From Bacteroidales bacterium (lineage in GTDB: Bacteria > Bacteroidota > Bacteroidia > Bacteroidales > ML635J-15), in the NCBI GenBank assembly GCA_031275085.1, contig JAISPG010000073.1, forward strand, positions 62,001-126,000: a stretch of 64,000 nucleotides of DNA, in the 5' to 3' direction. The notes below the pieces were generated by a model. It was given only the letters and a program-made list of their open reading frames with translations. It searched no databases and was not told the origin of the DNA. The position numbers were made by a program, and so were the translations under genes. How positions within the stretch are numbered: the first letter of the stretch is position 1; each line of letters opens with the position of its first letter. Positions 36,559 to 45,962 of the stretch are shown piece by piece.

Positions 36559-36599
36559 AAAAACTCCTGAGTTTAAAACTCAGGAGTTTTTTTATGGTG
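36551..36599. terminator. Perfect 24-bp-arm palindrome between ansA and the TPR gene
   Basis: Arms at 36551-36574 and 36576-36599 are exactly complementary around a single central base (36575). The left arm includes the ansA stop codon (36556-36558). The core ACTCCTGAG/CTCAGGAGT with A/T tracts on both sides makes it a bidirectional terminator for the two convergent genes. Confidence 0.88.
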
Positions 36600-36614
36600 A
36601 TATTATAAATCATT

Positions 36615-37886
36615 TTAATCTGTTAATGCTTCTAATTCTTTTCTTACCTTTTCAAATTCTTCCATTTTTCCCAAACGGTAATATATTGTTCTCAATGTAT
36701 TTAACACGTTCAAATTTGTTGGCTGTTGTGAATATGACTTTTCTAAGTACGGTAAAGCATTGCCAAACAAGCTGTTGGATATTTCTTTATACTCATTCAT
36801 TTTCGCAAATTCATTTATCGGGACATTTTCTTCAGCCCAATCTAATGTATCAACTGCACTATTGTAATAAAATGCTCCCATACTGTAATTTGCATCAAAA
36901 TTTTCAGGATCGATTTCCAATGCTTTTTCATATTCATTTTTAGCATCTTCTTTTCTCTTCATTTCTTCAAGTAATGTTCCTTTAATTACATAAAACTGAG
37001 GATCATTCGGATTTTTTTCTATAGCTAAATTAATATAATTAAATGCTTTTTCTGTTTCACCGATATTTACATAATAATTAAATAATTCAATTACTAAAGG
37101 ATAATTAGAGTTCGGATATTTTTCTATACCTTTTTCGAGCGTTTTCAGCATTTTTTCAGTATTTTCCATAGCCTGGTATGCGCGGGATTGATTCATGTAT
37201 ACACTTACCTTTTCTTCTTCGTCAACACCATAGTTCAATTGAATAAGTGCTTCATTTAAATCAATAGCTTCTTTGAATTTTTCAGATCGCATTGCTGCAA
37301 GTGATGTGAAATAAATCAATTGAGTATCAACTTTAAATGACAATGTTGCAATATCCAGCGCTTTTTCAAACTGACTATAAGCTTCTTCATAGTTATTTGT
37401 TTGAAAATTAGCTACGCCTTTATTTACAAATGCATTTGACAAAGCAGGGAATCTATTCATCAATATATCGATTAATGATTCGGAATCTTCAAAGTTACGT
37501 TCATCATTTTCACTTAAAATTTTCACAAATCGCATAAATCCTACTTCACTCTCAAGGTCTATATTTTTATCTTCAGGATTTTTTAAGTTATACTTAATTG
37601 ACTTCAAATATGCATCATAAGCTATATCAAGACAAGTTTCACCACATAATGCATTATACTTTTTATTATCAGTAATTCCAAGAGCCTGATATATCTGACC
37701 TTTATAATAATAAGTTCTAAACCATTCTTTTGTCTGAGCATGGTCTTCAGCTTTATCAATAGCTTTCTTGGCATCTTCTAAAAAGCCATCTTTCAAAAAG
37801 TTAAAAGCACTAGTAACTGCTGTTTTCTGAGAAAAACCGGAAATACTAATTATAAACAATATCAACAATAAACCTACTTTTTTCAT
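36615..37886 (-). CDS. Secreted or periplasmic TPR repeat protein
   Basis: A 423-residue protein from ATG 37886 (MKKVGLLLILFIISISGFSQ); longer in-frame starts lie in or upstream of the promoter. A signal peptide is followed by many tetratricopeptide repeats (for instance NNYEEAYSQFEKALDIA, EKAFNYINLAIEKNPNDPQFYVIKGTLLEEMKRKEDAKNEYEKALEIDPENFDANYSMGAFYYN). TPR arrays bind other proteins. The arrangement is like many Bacteroidota periplasmic TPR proteins; no specific partner is suggested. It starts 75 bp downstream of gyrA on the same strand. Confidence 0.85.
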   Translation of the reverse strand: MKKVGLLLILFIISISGFSQKTAVTSAFNFLKDGFLEDAKKAIDKAEDHAQTKEWFRTYYYKGQIYQALGITDNKKYNALCGETCLDIAYDAYLKSIKYNLKNPEDKNIDLESEVGFMRFVKILSENDERNFEDSESLIDILMNRFPALSNAFVNKGVANFQTNNYEEAYSQFEKALDIATLSFKVDTQLIYFTSLAAMRSEKFKEAIDLNEALIQLNYGVDEEEKVSVYMNQSRAYQAMENTEKMLKTLEKGIEKYPNSNYPLVIELFNYYVNIGETEKAFNYINLAIEKNPNDPQFYVIKGTLLEEMKRKEDAKNEYEKALEIDPENFDANYSMGAFYYNSAVDTLDWAEENVPINEFAKMNEYKEISNSLFGNALPYLEKSYSQQPTNLNVLNTLRTIYYRLGKMEEFEKVRKELEALTD

Positions 37887-37914
37887 AATTAACACTTTTA
37901 CATTTAACATAAAA

Positions 37915-37944
37915 CAAATGTACAAATAGTTTGCCAACAAACAA
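37915..37944 (-). promoter_or_regulatory. Promoter of the TPR protein gene
   Basis: On the minus strand: TTG (37942-37944), 19-bp spacer, TACATTTG (37915-37922). It lies 28 bp before ATG 37886 and argues against a longer start at 37940. Confidence 0.55.
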
Positions 37945-37961
37945 TATAATTTTAAAATAAT

Positions 37962-40523
37962 TTAATCTTCACTCTTCTCCAAGGATATTTCGTCCGCAGT
38001 ATTGTCAACATTACTTGTGGAATCCTCATTGTCTGAATTATAAGCTTCATTTTTTTCATCCAAAGCTCCATCTTCTATTTTAGCAACAGAAGCAATAGCA
38101 TCATCATCTCTAAGATTTATTAATTTTACCCCTTGGGTTGCCCTACCCATAACTCTTAAATCTTCAACTGCCAATCGTATGGTAATTCCGGACTTATTTG
38201 TAATCATCAAGTGGTCATTGTCTGTTACGGCAGAAATATCTATTAATTTTCCTGTTTTTTCTGTTATGTTTATCGTTTTTACTCCTTTCCCACCACGATT
38301 TGTTATTCTGTAATCATCAATACTTGAACGTTTTCCATATCCATTTTCAGAAACAACAAGTATTTCCTGATTTGGCTTAACGGTTATCATACCAATAACA
38401 ACATCATCATCTTCAAGAGTTATACCTTTAACTCCTGTAGCTGTTCTTCCAATTGGTCTCACATTATTATGAGGGAAACGGATAACCTTACCGTTCCTTG
38501 CACCCATCATTATATTTACAGGCTCTTCATCAGTAGTATATTCTATAAGATTTGCCGTAAGCAAACTGTCTCCTTCTCTTACATTTATTGCAAAAACTCC
38601 ATTTTGACGAGGACGAGAATATTCAACTAATCTTGTTTTTTTGAATACTCCTTTTTTAGTACACATAATTACGTATGAATTATATGTATAATCATACTCT
38701 TTCAATGATTTTACATTAAGGAATGCTTTTACTTCATCATCCGGCTCTATATTTATTAAGTTCTGAATGGCACGACCTTTTGAAGTTTTGGTTCCTTCCG
38801 GGATTTCATAAACTTTTAGCCAATAGCATTTACCAGATTTTGTAAATAAAAGCAGAGTATTATGCATTGTTGCAACAAACATATGCGCAATAAAGTCTTC
38901 ATCCCGTGTTGTTGAACCTTTAGAGCCTACGCCTCCTCTATTTTGAGCTTTAAATTCGGTCAGTAATGTTCTTTTTATATAGCCTAAATGCGAAATAGTT
39001 ATAACCACATCGTCATCAGCATAAAAGTCTTCAGGATTCAATTCTTCAGAAGCATATACAATTTCGGTCCTTCTTTTATCGCTATATTTCTCTTTTAACT
39101 CAAGCATCTCATCTTTAACAATTTGCATCCTGAGATCAAAATTCTCCAGAATTTCTTTAAAATGAGATATTTTTTCCAGTAATTCATTATATTCCAGACG
39201 GAGTTTATCCTGTTCCAGCCCTGTCAACTGGCGTAGACGCATATCAACAATAGCACGTGACTGTATATCTGTAAGGTCAAACCTCTGTATAAGAGATTCC
39301 CGAGCTTCATCAGGACTTGAAGAATTTCTTATTATACTTACAACTTCATCAATATTATCACTTGCAATTATTAATCCTTCTAAAATATGAGCTCTTTCCT
39401 CAGCTTTACGAAGATTAAACTGAGTACGGCGCACTACAACCTCATGACGATGTTCTACAAAATTTGAAATAAGTTCTTTCAAATTCAACAACTGAGGGCG
39501 CCCCTTTACTAAAGCAACGTTATTGATTGAAAAAGAAGACTGTAGAGCTGTATACTTAAACAATTTATTTAATACGATATTAGCAACAGAATCTCTTTTG
39601 ATATCAATAACAATTCTCATACCTTCACGGTCGGACTCATCATTAATATTAGAAATTCCATCCAGTTTCTTTTCATTAATAAGCTCAGCTATTTTAATAA
39701 TAAGCTCAGCTTTATTTACCATGTATGGAATTTCTGAAACAATAATCTTCTCTCTGCCGCTATCCGATACTTCTATTTCTGTTTTGGAGCGTATTATTAC
39801 TCTTCCCCTACCTGTTTCATATGCTTCTTTAACACCTTCCACACCGTATATTATTCCACCTGTAGGAAAGTCAGGGGCCTGAATTAATTTACTTAATTCT
39901 GAAATTTCTATATCATTGTTATCAATATATGCAATAATACTGTCAACTGTCTGTCCTAAATTATGAGGAGCCATATTCGTAGCCATACCAACAGCAATAC
40001 CGTTAGTACCATTTACTAATAAATTTGGCAACTTGGTCGGCATTACAGAAGGCTCTTCCAATGAATCATCAAAATTCAGATGAAAATCAATAGTTTCTTT
40101 ATCAATATCTACCAGAACTTCATCTGCTATTTTTGCCATTCTGGCTTCAGTATAACGCATTGCTGCAGGACTATCACCATCTACCGATCCGAAATTTCCC
40201 TGTCCGTCAACCAGAGGATATCTTAATGACCATTCCTGAGCCATTCTTACCATTGCAAAATATACGGAAGAATCTCCATGTGGGTGATATTTACCCATTA
40301 CTTCTCCTACAATCCTGGCCGACTTTTTAAATCCTTTGTTTGAAAACAAACCTAATTCCGACATTCCATAAAGTATCCTGCGTTGCACAGGTTTCAGCCC
40401 ATCTCTCACATCGGGTAATGCTCTGGAAACAATAACTGACATTGAATAATCAATGTAAGCAGATTTCATTTCCTCTTCTATATTAACCGTAAGAATTCTT
40501 GATCCTCTTTGTTCGTCCGACAT
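37962..40523 (-). CDS. gyrA: DNA gyrase subunit A
   Basis: An 853-residue type II topoisomerase subunit, full length. The DNA-cleaving tyrosine is Tyr124 in AAMRYTEAR. The C-terminal DNA-wrapping domain has the GyrA box-like phrase [10 protein letters not shown] and repeated beta-pinwheel blades ([31 protein letters not shown]). The quinolone-resistance region reads [12 protein letters not shown]: serine is kept at the position equal to E. coli Ser83, while the position of Asp87 is Phe89. Acidic C-terminal tail. No gyrB is in this window. Confidence 0.97.
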   Translation of the reverse strand: MSDEQRGSRILTVNIEEEMKSAYIDYSMSVIVSRALPDVRDGLKPVQRRILYGMSELGLFSNKGFKKSARIVGEVMGKYHPHGDSSVYFAMVRMAQEWSLRYPLVDGQGNFGSVDGDSPAAMRYTEARMAKIADEVLVDIDKETIDFHLNFDDSLEEPSVMPTKLPNLLVNGTNGIAVGMATNMAPHNLGQTVDSIIAYIDNNDIEISELSKLIQAPDFPTGGIIYGVEGVKEAYETGRGRVIIRSKTEIEVSDSGREKIIVSEIPYMVNKAELIIKIAELINEKKLDGISNINDESDREGMRIVIDIKRDSVANIVLNKLFKYTALQSSFSINNVALVKGRPQLLNLKELISNFVEHRHEVVVRRTQFNLRKAEERAHILEGLIIASDNIDEVVSIIRNSSSPDEARESLIQRFDLTDIQSRAIVDMRLRQLTGLEQDKLRLEYNELLEKISHFKEILENFDLRMQIVKDEMLELKEKYSDKRRTEIVYASEELNPEDFYADDDVVITISHLGYIKRTLLTEFKAQNRGGVGSKGSTTRDEDFIAHMFVATMHNTLLLFTKSGKCYWLKVYEIPEGTKTSKGRAIQNLINIEPDDEVKAFLNVKSLKEYDYTYNSYVIMCTKKGVFKKTRLVEYSRPRQNGVFAINVREGDSLLTANLIEYTTDEEPVNIMMGARNGKVIRFPHNNVRPIGRTATGVKGITLEDDDVVIGMITVKPNQEILVVSENGYGKRSSIDDYRITNRGGKGVKTINITEKTGKLIDISAVTDNDHLMITNKSGITIRLAVEDLRVMGRATQGVKLINLRDDDAIASVAKIEDGALDEKNEAYNSDNEDSTSNVDNTADEISLEKSED

Positions 40524-40615
40524 ATTTTTATTATTTTAAAATCTTATTATGCTAATAATCAATAAGTTAGTTTTTTAAAAACTAAAACACTAAGATACAA
40601 TTTTTATTCCGTCTT

Positions 40616-40673
40616 ACCAAAAGGCGCACAATTTGTTTTCAACAAACAATGTTTATAAAAAATGTCTTTTGGT
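40616..40673. repeat. Nested inverted repeat between gyrA and the aminotransferase gene
   Basis: Outer arms ACCAAAAG (40616-40623) and CTTTTGGT (40666-40673) enclose an inner hairpin TTTGTT/AACAAA (40632-40637, 40641-40646). It lies in the 210-bp divergent intergenic region and could be a regulator site or a leader structure. Confidence 0.35.
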
Positions 40674-40709
40674 TTTATTCAAAGCCTGTTAAGCATATGA
40701 AATATTTTA

Positions 40710-40717
40710 TACTTTTG
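40710..40717 (+). promoter_or_regulatory. -7 element TACTTTTG upstream of the aminotransferase gene
   Basis: A perfect TAnnTTTG match 16 bp before the ATG at 40734. No clear -33 element. Confidence 0.45.
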
Positions 40718-40733
40718 ATAAAAAAATAAGATT

Positions 40734-41942
40734 ATGTTAGAAAATTTAGATCAGATTTTATCGAAAAATATGGCAGCAGCAAAAAGATCTGCTATCAGAG
40801 AAATATTGAAACTCACACAACGTCCTGAAATTATTTCTTTTGCAGGTGGACTACCTGCCGAAGATTCTTTTCCAGTAGAAGATATAAAAGAATGTATCAA
40901 TGAAATTTTAACCGAATCAGGAACAAAAGCTCTTCAGTATGGAACAACTGAAGGTTATGATGAGCTTCGCAAAGAAATTGTGAAACATTATAAAACTCAG
41001 GGTATAGATATTACAATAAATAATATTATGATCACAACAGCCTCTCAACAAGGTTTGGATCTCACCGGCAAAATATTTCTAAACCCTGGTGACACTGTAA
41101 TATGCGGTTTACCTTCATATCTTGGAGGATTATCTGCATTTAAATCTTACGGCGGCGAAATGGTTGGAATAAAATTCGATAAAAATGGGATGAATCCTGT
41201 AGAGCTGGAAAAAAAGCTGGAAGAATTAAAAAAACAAAACAGGTTACCTAAATTTATTTATCTAATTCCTGATTTTCAGAATCCTGCAGGGCTTACATAT
41301 CCGGAATCACGTAGACAGGAAATTTTGGACCTTGCTGACAAATATGATATTTTAATAATAGAAGATAGTCCATATCGTGAATTAAGATTTGATGGCGAAG
41401 AACAAAAAATGATTTACGAACTTGATAAAAACAGTCGCGTAATTATTCTCGGAACTTTTTCTAAAACACTTGCTCCGGGGTTCAGAATGGGTTGGGTCAT
41501 TGCACATGAAAAAATAATAGAAAAATATGTAACAGCAAAACAATCTACAGATTTATGCACTCCGGCATTGTTACAAATGGCTGTAGCCAGATATATGCAA
41601 AAAGGATATTTACAGAAAAATCTTAAAAAAACAATAGACTTATACAGAGAAAAAAGGGATCTGATGCTTAATTGTTTCAAGCAATATATGCCTGAAGGCG
41701 TTACATGGACAGAGCCTCAGGGTGGTTTATTCTTATTCCTTTATCTTCCTGAAAATATGGATGCAGAAAAACTTTTTGATGTTGCAATAAAAAATGATGT
41801 TGCATTTGTCATCGGACAGGTTTTTCACTGCGATGGAAGCGGAAAAAATACAATGAGGCTAAATTTCTCATTTCCGACACACGAACAAATTGACACGGGA
41901 ATACAAAGATTAGCTAAAGCAATTAGAGAATATGTCAACTAG
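40734..41942 (+). CDS. PLP-dependent aminotransferase (2-aminoadipate/MocR-type, class I/II)
   Basis: A 402-residue fold-type I aminotransferase. The PLP lysine is Lys244 in LGTFSKTLAPGFRMGWV; Asp211 and Tyr214 in EDSPYRELRF contact the cofactor; FAGGLPAEDSFP and QYGTTEGYDELR at the N-terminus fit the LysN/aminoadipate aminotransferase and MocR-domain group. No N-terminal GntR DNA-binding domain is present, so this is a free enzyme. The amino donor is probably an aromatic, branched-chain or 2-aminoadipate substrate and cannot be fixed from sequence. Confidence 0.87.
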   Translation: MLENLDQILSKNMAAAKRSAIREILKLTQRPEIISFAGGLPAEDSFPVEDIKECINEILTESGTKALQYGTTEGYDELRKEIVKHYKTQGIDITINNIMITTASQQGLDLTGKIFLNPGDTVICGLPSYLGGLSAFKSYGGEMVGIKFDKNGMNPVELEKKLEELKKQNRLPKFIYLIPDFQNPAGLTYPESRRQEILDLADKYDILIIEDSPYRELRFDGEEQKMIYELDKNSRVIILGTFSKTLAPGFRMGWVIAHEKIIEKYVTAKQSTDLCTPALLQMAVARYMQKGYLQKNLKKTIDLYREKRDLMLNCFKQYMPEGVTWTEPQGGLFLFLYLPENMDAEKLFDVAIKNDVAFVIGQVFHCDGSGKNTMRLNFSFPTHEQIDTGIQRLAKAIREYVN

Positions 41943-42071
41943 AATTGACGATCTGAATTAAGCAAATATTTAGCAATAAATTCAAATGCGTATTTGAAAA
42001 TCATTTTTATTGTTGAGTTGTCTGTTTGTTTATATCGCCCAATGTATATTTTTAATACAAAGCCTTAGTTT

Positions 42072-42103
42072 TCATACAGATATAAATTCTGTATGATTTT
42101 TTT
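42072..42103 (+). terminator. Intrinsic terminator downstream of the aminotransferase gene
   Basis: Stem TCATACAGA (42072-42080) and TCTGTATGA (42088-42096), 7-nt loop, followed by a T tract. It lies 130 bp beyond the stop. A second imperfect hairpin (AATATTTT-AGCTGT, 42133-42146, with ACAGCT-AT-AAAATATT, 42157-42172) follows. The rest of the 384-bp gap 41943-42326 shows only AT-rich sequence and the palindrome at 42297. Confidence 0.7.
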
Positions 42104-42296
42104 CTGAAATATTTAAAATAAGATATTATTAAAATATTTTAGCTGTTATTTTATTGACAGCTATAAAATATTATATCAAATTCACACTAAATAAATAAAA
42201 GTATAAAGATTTACTACGAGGATTATATTTTATAAAAAATTCTTAGCATTTTTGCAGCAAAATAAAATATGTATAATCTTTTACTTTATATTTCTA

Positions 42297-42309
42297 TTGT
42301 GTAACACAA
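42297..42309. promoter_or_regulatory. 13-bp palindrome upstream of the porin gene (possible operator)
   Basis: TTGTGT and ACACAA flank one central base, 17 bp before the porin ATG. Partly overlapping longer arms TTTTACTTT (42279-42287) and AAAGTAAAA (42308-42316) add further symmetry. A regulator site or leader hairpin is possible. Confidence 0.35.
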
Positions 42310-42326
42310 AGTAAAAAATAAAAAAT

Positions 42327-43583
42327 ATGAAAAAGCAACTACATAAAACAATATTTATTTTAATCTTATCATTGTGTTTATCTGTTATAAGCTTTGCGCA
42401 AGAGAAATTTGATTCTGTAGGAAACAAACCGGAAAAACCAATTAAGATATTTGATAATTTAAAAATTTCAGGATACATACAAACACAATTTCAATATGGA
42501 GAAAAAGATGCAATTTTAAGTGTAGGAGCTGATAATGAAAATACAAATAAATCTTTTAATAGAATAGGAATCCGTCGGGGAAGAATCAAATTTTCCTATG
42601 AAGAAAAAATAGTGACAGCTGTTTTTCAAATAGATCTTACAGAAAAAGGTATTGGTTTTAGAGATGTATATATTAACATTAAAGATCCATGGTTAAATTT
42701 AATTTCACTACGGACCGGGATTTTTGACCGTCCTTTTGGTTATGAAATAAGTTATTCGTCTTCACGTAGGGAGTCCCCCGAACGTTCCACTGTTTTTCAA
42801 ACATTATTTCCACAAGAGCGGGATTTAGGCACAATGCTTATTTTACAAGCTCCTAAGAATTCTGTTTTAGACTTACTTAAACTTGAAGCAGGTTTATTCG
42901 CAGGAAACGGAATAAAACAAGAAACAGATAATAAGATGGATTTTATCGGTCATTTATTTGCTGAAAAAAAGATTAATAATAATTTTTTATTAGGAGGCGG
43001 GATATCATATTATAACGGAAGCGTTTACCAAGGTACAGATAAAGTTTATAGAATGGAGGGAATTTCTTTTATTCCTGAAGATACTTTAAACACATTTGGA
43101 AAGTTTGCAAAACGTCAATATTTTGGAATAGACCTAAGATTCGATGTAAAAAGCATATTGGGGACAACACACTTAAAAGGAGAATACTTATTCGGACAAC
43201 AGCCCGGAAATGCAAATGACAGTAAAAGTCCAAATTCATCTACCCTACCGGAATATGATACATATATAAGGAATTTTAACGGATGGTATATAATGTTTAT
43301 TCAGGATATTGGCAAATTACCTGTTTCTTTAGTATTAAAATATGACGTATTCGACCCGAATATCAAAATATCCGGAAATGAAGCAGGATTACACAATACA
43401 AGTCCGGCAGATCTTGCCAGAAACACTCTTGGAATAGGATTATTATGGAACATTACAAAAAATATTCGTTTACAAACTTATTATGAATTCAATAAGAATG
43501 AAATTTCAGAAAATATCCCTGATTACGAAAGCAACAGAAAAGATAATGTATTCACATTAAGATTACAGTATAAATTTAACTAA
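42327..43583 (+). CDS. Phosphate-selective porin O/P-type outer membrane protein
   Basis: A 418-residue protein with a signal peptide (cleavage near residue 24, SFAQ). The mature part is a long beta-barrel: KISGYIQTQFQYGE, IGIRRGRIKFSYEEKIVTAVFQIDL, LRTGIFDRPFGYEISYSSSRRESPERS and a terminal strand FTLRLQYKFN ending in asparagine after phenylalanine. This matches the OprO/OprP-like porins of Bacteroidota. Anion (phosphate or polyphosphate) transport is the family role, but selectivity here is not proven. It stands alone. Confidence 0.85.
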   Translation: MKKQLHKTIFILILSLCLSVISFAQEKFDSVGNKPEKPIKIFDNLKISGYIQTQFQYGEKDAILSVGADNENTNKSFNRIGIRRGRIKFSYEEKIVTAVFQIDLTEKGIGFRDVYINIKDPWLNLISLRTGIFDRPFGYEISYSSSRRESPERSTVFQTLFPQERDLGTMLILQAPKNSVLDLLKLEAGLFAGNGIKQETDNKMDFIGHLFAEKKINNNFLLGGGISYYNGSVYQGTDKVYRMEGISFIPEDTLNTFGKFAKRQYFGIDLRFDVKSILGTTHLKGEYLFGQQPGNANDSKSPNSSTLPEYDTYIRNFNGWYIMFIQDIGKLPVSLVLKYDVFDPNIKISGNEAGLHNTSPADLARNTLGIGLLWNITKNIRLQTYYEFNKNEISENIPDYESNRKDNVFTLRLQYKFN

Positions 43584-43682
43584 GGACGAAAAATTAAGAT
43601 TTATTTATTAATAAAGACATAAACAACACTGCATTTTTACATATATTCTTTTATTTCATAAAAGTAAAATATTTTAAAATCA

Positions 43683-43690
43683 TATTTTTG
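43683..43690 (+). promoter_or_regulatory. -7 element TATTTTTG upstream of menA
   Basis: A perfect TAnnTTTG match 17 bp before the ATG at 43708; no clear -33 element. Confidence 0.4.
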
Positions 43691-43707
43691 TAAAAATAAA
43701 ATATAAA

Positions 43708-44604
43708 ATGAAACACTCAGTAAAAGAATGGTTTTTGGCAACTCGTCCCTGGTCTCTTACAGCATCAAGCATGCCGGCATTAGTAGCTATTTCATATATT
43801 TTCTATATAGATGATAAATTTATCAATATAAACTGGATATACGGACTATTAGGTCTTTTGGGCGCTATTATATTTCAGATCGGAGGTAATTTATTAAATG
43901 ATTATTTTGATTTTAAATATAATGTCGACCGTAAGGATACATATTCAAGCAGAACCTTAGTTGACAATATATTTACATCCAAATCTATTTTTAATTTTGG
44001 ACTGATTTCACTTATTGCCGGAAGCATTATTGGAATTTATTTAATGTTAAATACCGGATGGCATTTATTATGGATAGGAATTCTTGGCTTTCTCGGATCT
44101 TACTTTTATTACAAACTAAAATACATCGCTCTTGGGGATTTGAATATTTTTATTATTTACGGATTATTGATAAGTCTGGGAATTGGATATGTTATGACTG
44201 GTGAATTAATTTGGAATATTTTACTTGTATCTTCACCTGTAGGATTTTTAATTGTTGGTATATTACATGCAAATAATACACGGGATATTTTAAACGATCA
44301 AAAAGCCGGAATAAAAACTCCTGCAATGAAACTAGGGTTAAAAGCGTCAAAACTTTATTTTCTGCTGTTAAATTTTGGAGCATATATAATGATTTTATTA
44401 TTATTATTTTTTAAAATATTACCTCCACTTTGCATATCAATCTTTTTCATATTGCCAATATCTATAAGGAATATACGACAAATGAATGAAGCCGGCATAG
44501 AAAATCTTGAAAAAATAAAATATTTAGCTGAATCAATGGCAAAACTGGTAATGTTATTTAGTTTGATGTATGCAATTTCAAATTTTATTGCAGGATTAGT
44601 GTGA
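43708..44604 (+). CDS. menA: 1,4-dihydroxy-2-naphthoate polyprenyltransferase
   Basis: A 298-residue UbiA-family membrane enzyme with about eight membrane helices. It attaches the polyprenyl chain to dihydroxynaphthoate in menaquinone synthesis. The prenyl-diphosphate/Mg2+ motif is GNLLNDYFDFKYNVD (Asn64, Asp65, Asp68, with Asp74) and the second aspartate motif is NNTRDILNDQKAG. The presence of menaquinone fits the quinone-linked DsrM-like and NDH-2 proteins of this window. It ends 6 bp from the convergent tcdA. Confidence 0.93.
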   Translation: MKHSVKEWFLATRPWSLTASSMPALVAISYIFYIDDKFININWIYGLLGLLGAIIFQIGGNLLNDYFDFKYNVDRKDTYSSRTLVDNIFTSKSIFNFGLISLIAGSIIGIYLMLNTGWHLLWIGILGFLGSYFYYKLKYIALGDLNIFIIYGLLISLGIGYVMTGELIWNILLVSSPVGFLIVGILHANNTRDILNDQKAGIKTPAMKLGLKASKLYFLLLNFGAYIMILLLLFFKILPPLCISIFFILPISIRNIRQMNEAGIENLEKIKYLAESMAKLVMLFSLMYAISNFIAGLV

Positions 44605-44610
44605 TCAAAA

Positions 44611-45324
44611 CTATTTTAAATCAACAATTCTTCGTATTGCAGCATAAGCGCACATACATCCAAATACAACAGGCATATAACTTATTGTTCCTACATTTGA
44701 TTTTTTATTTTGAGTTTCTTCTTCAATGATAGAATCCTTATCTGTTTTTTGTATCGAATAAACCACTTCGATTCCATCATAAATTCCAATTTTATGTAAT
44801 CTTTTTCTAAGCATTTTTGCAAGTCCGCAGTTAAAAGATTTTGAAATATCATCAATCCGGATACTTAAAGGATCTGTCTTTCCTCCTGCTCCCATACTGC
44901 TAACAAAAGGTATTTTCTTTTCATAACATATTCTAATTAAATTTAACTTTGGCGATAAAGTGTCTATAGCATCAATAACAAAATCCCAGTTTTCATCCAA
45001 AGTTTTCTGTAAAAGTTCATCTTTTAAGAATATATTTCTGATATGAATATTTGCTTCAGGATTTATGGATTTAAGTCTTAAATAAAATTCATCTGTTTTA
45101 TTTTTTCCGATGTTATTATATGTTGCAATTATTTGTCTGTTGATATTCGTTTCTGAAATTGCATCAGCATCAATAATTGTAACATCTGAAGCACCTGCTC
45201 TTACCAATTGTTCAACAGTTGCTCCTCCTACTCCTCCTAACCCGCACACTAATATCTTTGCTGTTTTTAGCTTCTCCTGTTTCTCTTTTCCCAAAAGAAG
45301 CTCTGTTCTTTCAAACCAACTCAT
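44611..45324 (-). CDS. tcdA: tRNA threonylcarbamoyladenosine dehydratase TcdA
   Basis: A 237-residue E1-like ATP-dependent enzyme that converts t6A37 of tRNA to its cyclic form. The nucleotide motif GLGGVGG is at residues 28-34, followed by DADAISETNINRQ, and IDAIDTLSPKLNLI and GAGGKTDPLSI fit TcdA rather than MoeB/ThiF. It overlaps tatD by 4 bp and is the last gene of a four-gene minus-strand operon. Confidence 0.92.
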   Translation of the reverse strand: MSWFERTELLLGKEKQEKLKTAKILVCGLGGVGGATVEQLVRAGASDVTIIDADAISETNINRQIIATYNNIGKNKTDEFYLRLKSINPEANIHIRNIFLKDELLQKTLDENWDFVIDAIDTLSPKLNLIRICYEKKIPFVSSMGAGGKTDPLSIRIDDISKSFNCGLAKMLRKRLHKIGIYDGIEVVYSIQKTDKDSIIEEETQNKKSNVGTISYMPVVFGCMCAYAAIRRIVDLK

Positions 45325-45962
45325 ATTCCAATATCTTTTAAATTTGAATTAATGATATCAACCAATTCTTTAGAACTTAAATTTAATTTTGAAGCTATAA
45401 TATCATATATATTCTTTATATTATAGTTTTTATCATCTGTTTCAAGGAATAATCTGTTAAGAGGGATTAATGCAAGAAATTTGTCAATTTTTTCAGGAGT
45501 TCTCAAAATAGTTTCTGATATAGAAAAATAAATATTATGTTCAATTAATTCTTTTATAAGTCCCACCTTGCCAGTAAATCCATGAATTATCCAGGCTTGC
45601 TGAGGTTGTAACTTCTTCTTTAAGAAAATTAATTCGTTATAAAATTTCACACAATGTATGATCAAAGGTTTTTTATATACTTCCGAAAGATTAATGTGTT
45701 CTATGAAAATATCTTCCTGTACTTTTATATTTACAGGAGAATTAGGATCCAATCCTGTTTCTCCAATTGCTATAATATTTTTTTGTGAGATTTTGGCATT
45801 TATTTCCCTTATTTTTCCTAAATAATCATTTTCGGAATAATACCATGGGTGTAAGCCAATAGAATATATTTTATCAGTATCTTCAGGAAACTCTTCAGGA
45901 AATAAATTAATTATTCCGAATTTTTCACTTTTATTATGAGTATGAAAATTAAAGAATTTCAT
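45321..45962 (-). CDS. TatD family metal-dependent hydrolase
   Basis: A 213-residue TIM-barrel hydrolase, somewhat shorter than TatD (about 260). Ligand candidates: FNFHTHN near the start, GLHPWY, AIGETGLDPNSP (the TatD GExGLD motif), IIHCVK, and IIHGFTGK, ending with LFLETDD. Related proteins are nucleases or deacylases acting on D-aminoacyl ends; the substrate here is unknown. Overlaps its neighbours by 4 bp and 14 bp. Confidence 0.85.
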   Translation of the reverse strand: MKFFNFHTHNKSEKFGIINLFPEEFPEDTDKIYSIGLHPWYYSENDYLGKIREINAKISQKNIIAIGETGLDPNSPVNIKVQEDIFIEHINLSEVYKKPLIIHCVKFYNELIFLKKKLQPQQAWIIHGFTGKVGLIKELIEHNIYFSISETILRTPEKIDKFLALIPLNRLFLETDDKNYNIKNIYDIIASKLNLSSKELVDIINSNLKDIGI

